The position numbers were made by a program, and so were the translations under genes. The notes under the pieces are model-generated. The model saw only the letters and a program-made list of their open reading frames with translations, did no database searches and was not told the origin of the DNA. A stretch of 5,159 nucleotides of DNA from Sulfurovum sp. (GTDB lineage Bacteria > Campylobacterota > Campylobacteria > Campylobacterales > Sulfurovaceae), in assembly GCA_024763575.1 (NCBI GenBank), contig JANTFF010000074.1, forward strand, positions 1 through 5,159. The letters run 5' to 3'. Shown here in pieces: positions 4,172 to 5,159 of the stretch (position 1 is its first letter; each line of letters opens with the position of its first letter).

Positions 4172-5159
4172 TTATATTAAGAGTACCATTAAGTCGTTTG
4201 GTATTAGATGGAAATGAGTAATACTCATCATAATCTGTTTGGAAAGAGATACTACCCACATCTGGAGCCAAAACATCTACTTTGGATATATATAGATTTA
4301 CACTATAGTTAGAGACTCTTTTGAAACTCTCTTCAGATACAATAGTTTGCTTTTGCATAATCTCTCCTAGATTAACCAAAATTGAGTCTCCTTGAATAAT
4401 AGAAACTGAATTTTGAGTAATAGGACTACTTGAACCATAAGCTATACTACCTGTTGAACCAGAAGCTTTTATTCCAAATACTTTTACTGAACCTATACTT
4501 GTAATTTGACCATCCTTTAGAGAGACTCCTTTAATCAAAATAAATCCTTTCGTTCCATCAATATTTCTTACAAGTGTTGTACCTATATCAAAGTTATCAA
4601 TATCTTTATCTATCGGTATTTTGATAATAAAATTCCATATAGTATTGACACTATCACTAGATTTATACTCTTTTGAAAAAGGTGTATATGATTGTTGTTG
4701 AGTAGTTGTATTATTTTTATCTGTACCACTTATTATAGGAGTTATAGTCTGATTTGATATATTATTCTCTATAGATGTAATCTCATTTTCTGAAATTGGA
4801 GTTGTGATATTTTTATCTTTTAATAACTCTTGTTCTAATAGTATAGATAATTGATGCAAATCTTTTATATCTTCAAATTTTTGATTATATATATCTTTGA
4901 TATTAGTTACGGTCTGAGTAAACTCATCTGAATCCATTTTATAACTATTTTTTATTGCTATATATGCAATATTGGAAAAGAGTATAGTATCTATAGAGGT
5001 TTTAGATGGAACTTTATCAAAAATATCACTTCTACTAATATTATAGTTTTTAGTTAGATACTCTATAGAGCTATTATTATCTTTTACTATTGTAGTGAGT
5101 GGTGATATTATATTGGAATATGATACCATATCTATATCTAATTTAGCATCATCTTTAGT
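4161..5159 (-). CDS. Probable exported surface protein, C-terminal part (5'-partial)
   Basis: The frame is open to the right edge, giving 332 visible residues. An ATG at 5129 has no ribosome site and the frame continues upstream (TKDDAKLDID), so the true start is almost certainly outside. Visible residues about 14-115 look helical, with ISPLTTIV at 18-25 followed by an acidic, Leu/Ile-rich segment. Such an 'SPLTTLV' stretch occurs in many large bacterial surface or secreted proteins, but this is from memory of the pattern, not a domain match. Residues about 130-160 are a Thr/Asn/Gln-rich linker (DKNNTTTQQQ). From about 165 on the sequence is beta-rich, with GFILIKGVSLKDGQI and Gly/Ser repeats. 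There are no cysteines and no membrane segment. Its TAA shares one base with the ATG of the barrel gene. The function is unknown; a cell-surface or exported protein is the best reading. Confidence 0.55.
   Translation of the reverse strand, partial: TKDDAKLDIDMVSYSNIISPLTTIVKDNNSSIEYLTKNYNISRSDIFDKVPSKTSIDTILFSNIAYIAIKNSYKMDSDEFTQTVTNIKDIYNQKFEDIKDLHQLSILLEQELLKDKNITTPISENEITSIENNISNQTITPIISGTDKNNTTTQQQSYTPFSKEYKSSDSVNTIWNFIIKIPIDKDIDNFDIGTTLVRNIDGTKGFILIKGVSLKDGQITSIGSVKVFGIKASGSTGSIAYGSSSPITQNSVSIIQGDSILVNLGEIMQKQTIVSEESFKRVSNYSVNLYISKVDVLAPDVGSISFQTDYDEYYSFPSNTKRLNGTLNIKGN

Noticed and set aside
5127..5129. ATG as the start of the right-hand minus-strand gene
   Set aside because: No Shine-Dalgarno precedes it and the frame remains open to the window edge, so the gene most likely begins outside.

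Overview
This AT-rich window is the chromosomal replication origin of a bacterium, very probably a member of the Campylobacterota (Epsilonproteobacteria). Supporting this, dnaA and dnaN lie together on the minus strand with ruvC divergent from dnaA, and DnaA-box clusters sit on both sides of dnaA. That is the bipartite oriC1/oriC2 layout known from Helicobacter and relatives. The boxes share the TTCAC core described for this phylum, and the DnaA and DnaN proteins look epsilonproteobacterial. I cannot name the genus.

Layout, left to right: 1-671, the first 223 codons of dnaN (minus; the 3' end is off the left edge). 672-926, oriC2, holding an AT-rich unwinding element, a six-unit DnaA-trio, one near-perfect and seven perfect DnaA boxes, and a box-built terminator for dnaA. 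927-2279, dnaA (minus). 2280-2559, oriC1, holding eight perfect boxes and one variant, inverted repeats, a C7 tract, a separate 8-bp inverted repeat and a likely ruvC promoter. 2560-3045, ruvC (plus). 3046-3092, a 30-bp palindrome made of two more boxes, acting as a convergent terminator. 3091-4161, a predicted outer-membrane beta-barrel protein (minus). 4161-5159, the C-terminal part of a probable exported protein (minus; N-terminus off the right edge), translationally coupled to the barrel gene.

DnaA made from dnaA would bind boxes in oriC1 and oriC2 and melt the DNA through the trio element just upstream of dnaN, where the DnaN clamp is encoded. The same box sequence also covers the dnaA start codon, the ruvC leader and start codon, and the stems of both intergenic terminators. 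One short sequence therefore seems to serve initiation, autoregulation and transcription termination. The two minus-strand genes at the right form an apparently unrelated cell-surface operon that runs towards the origin.
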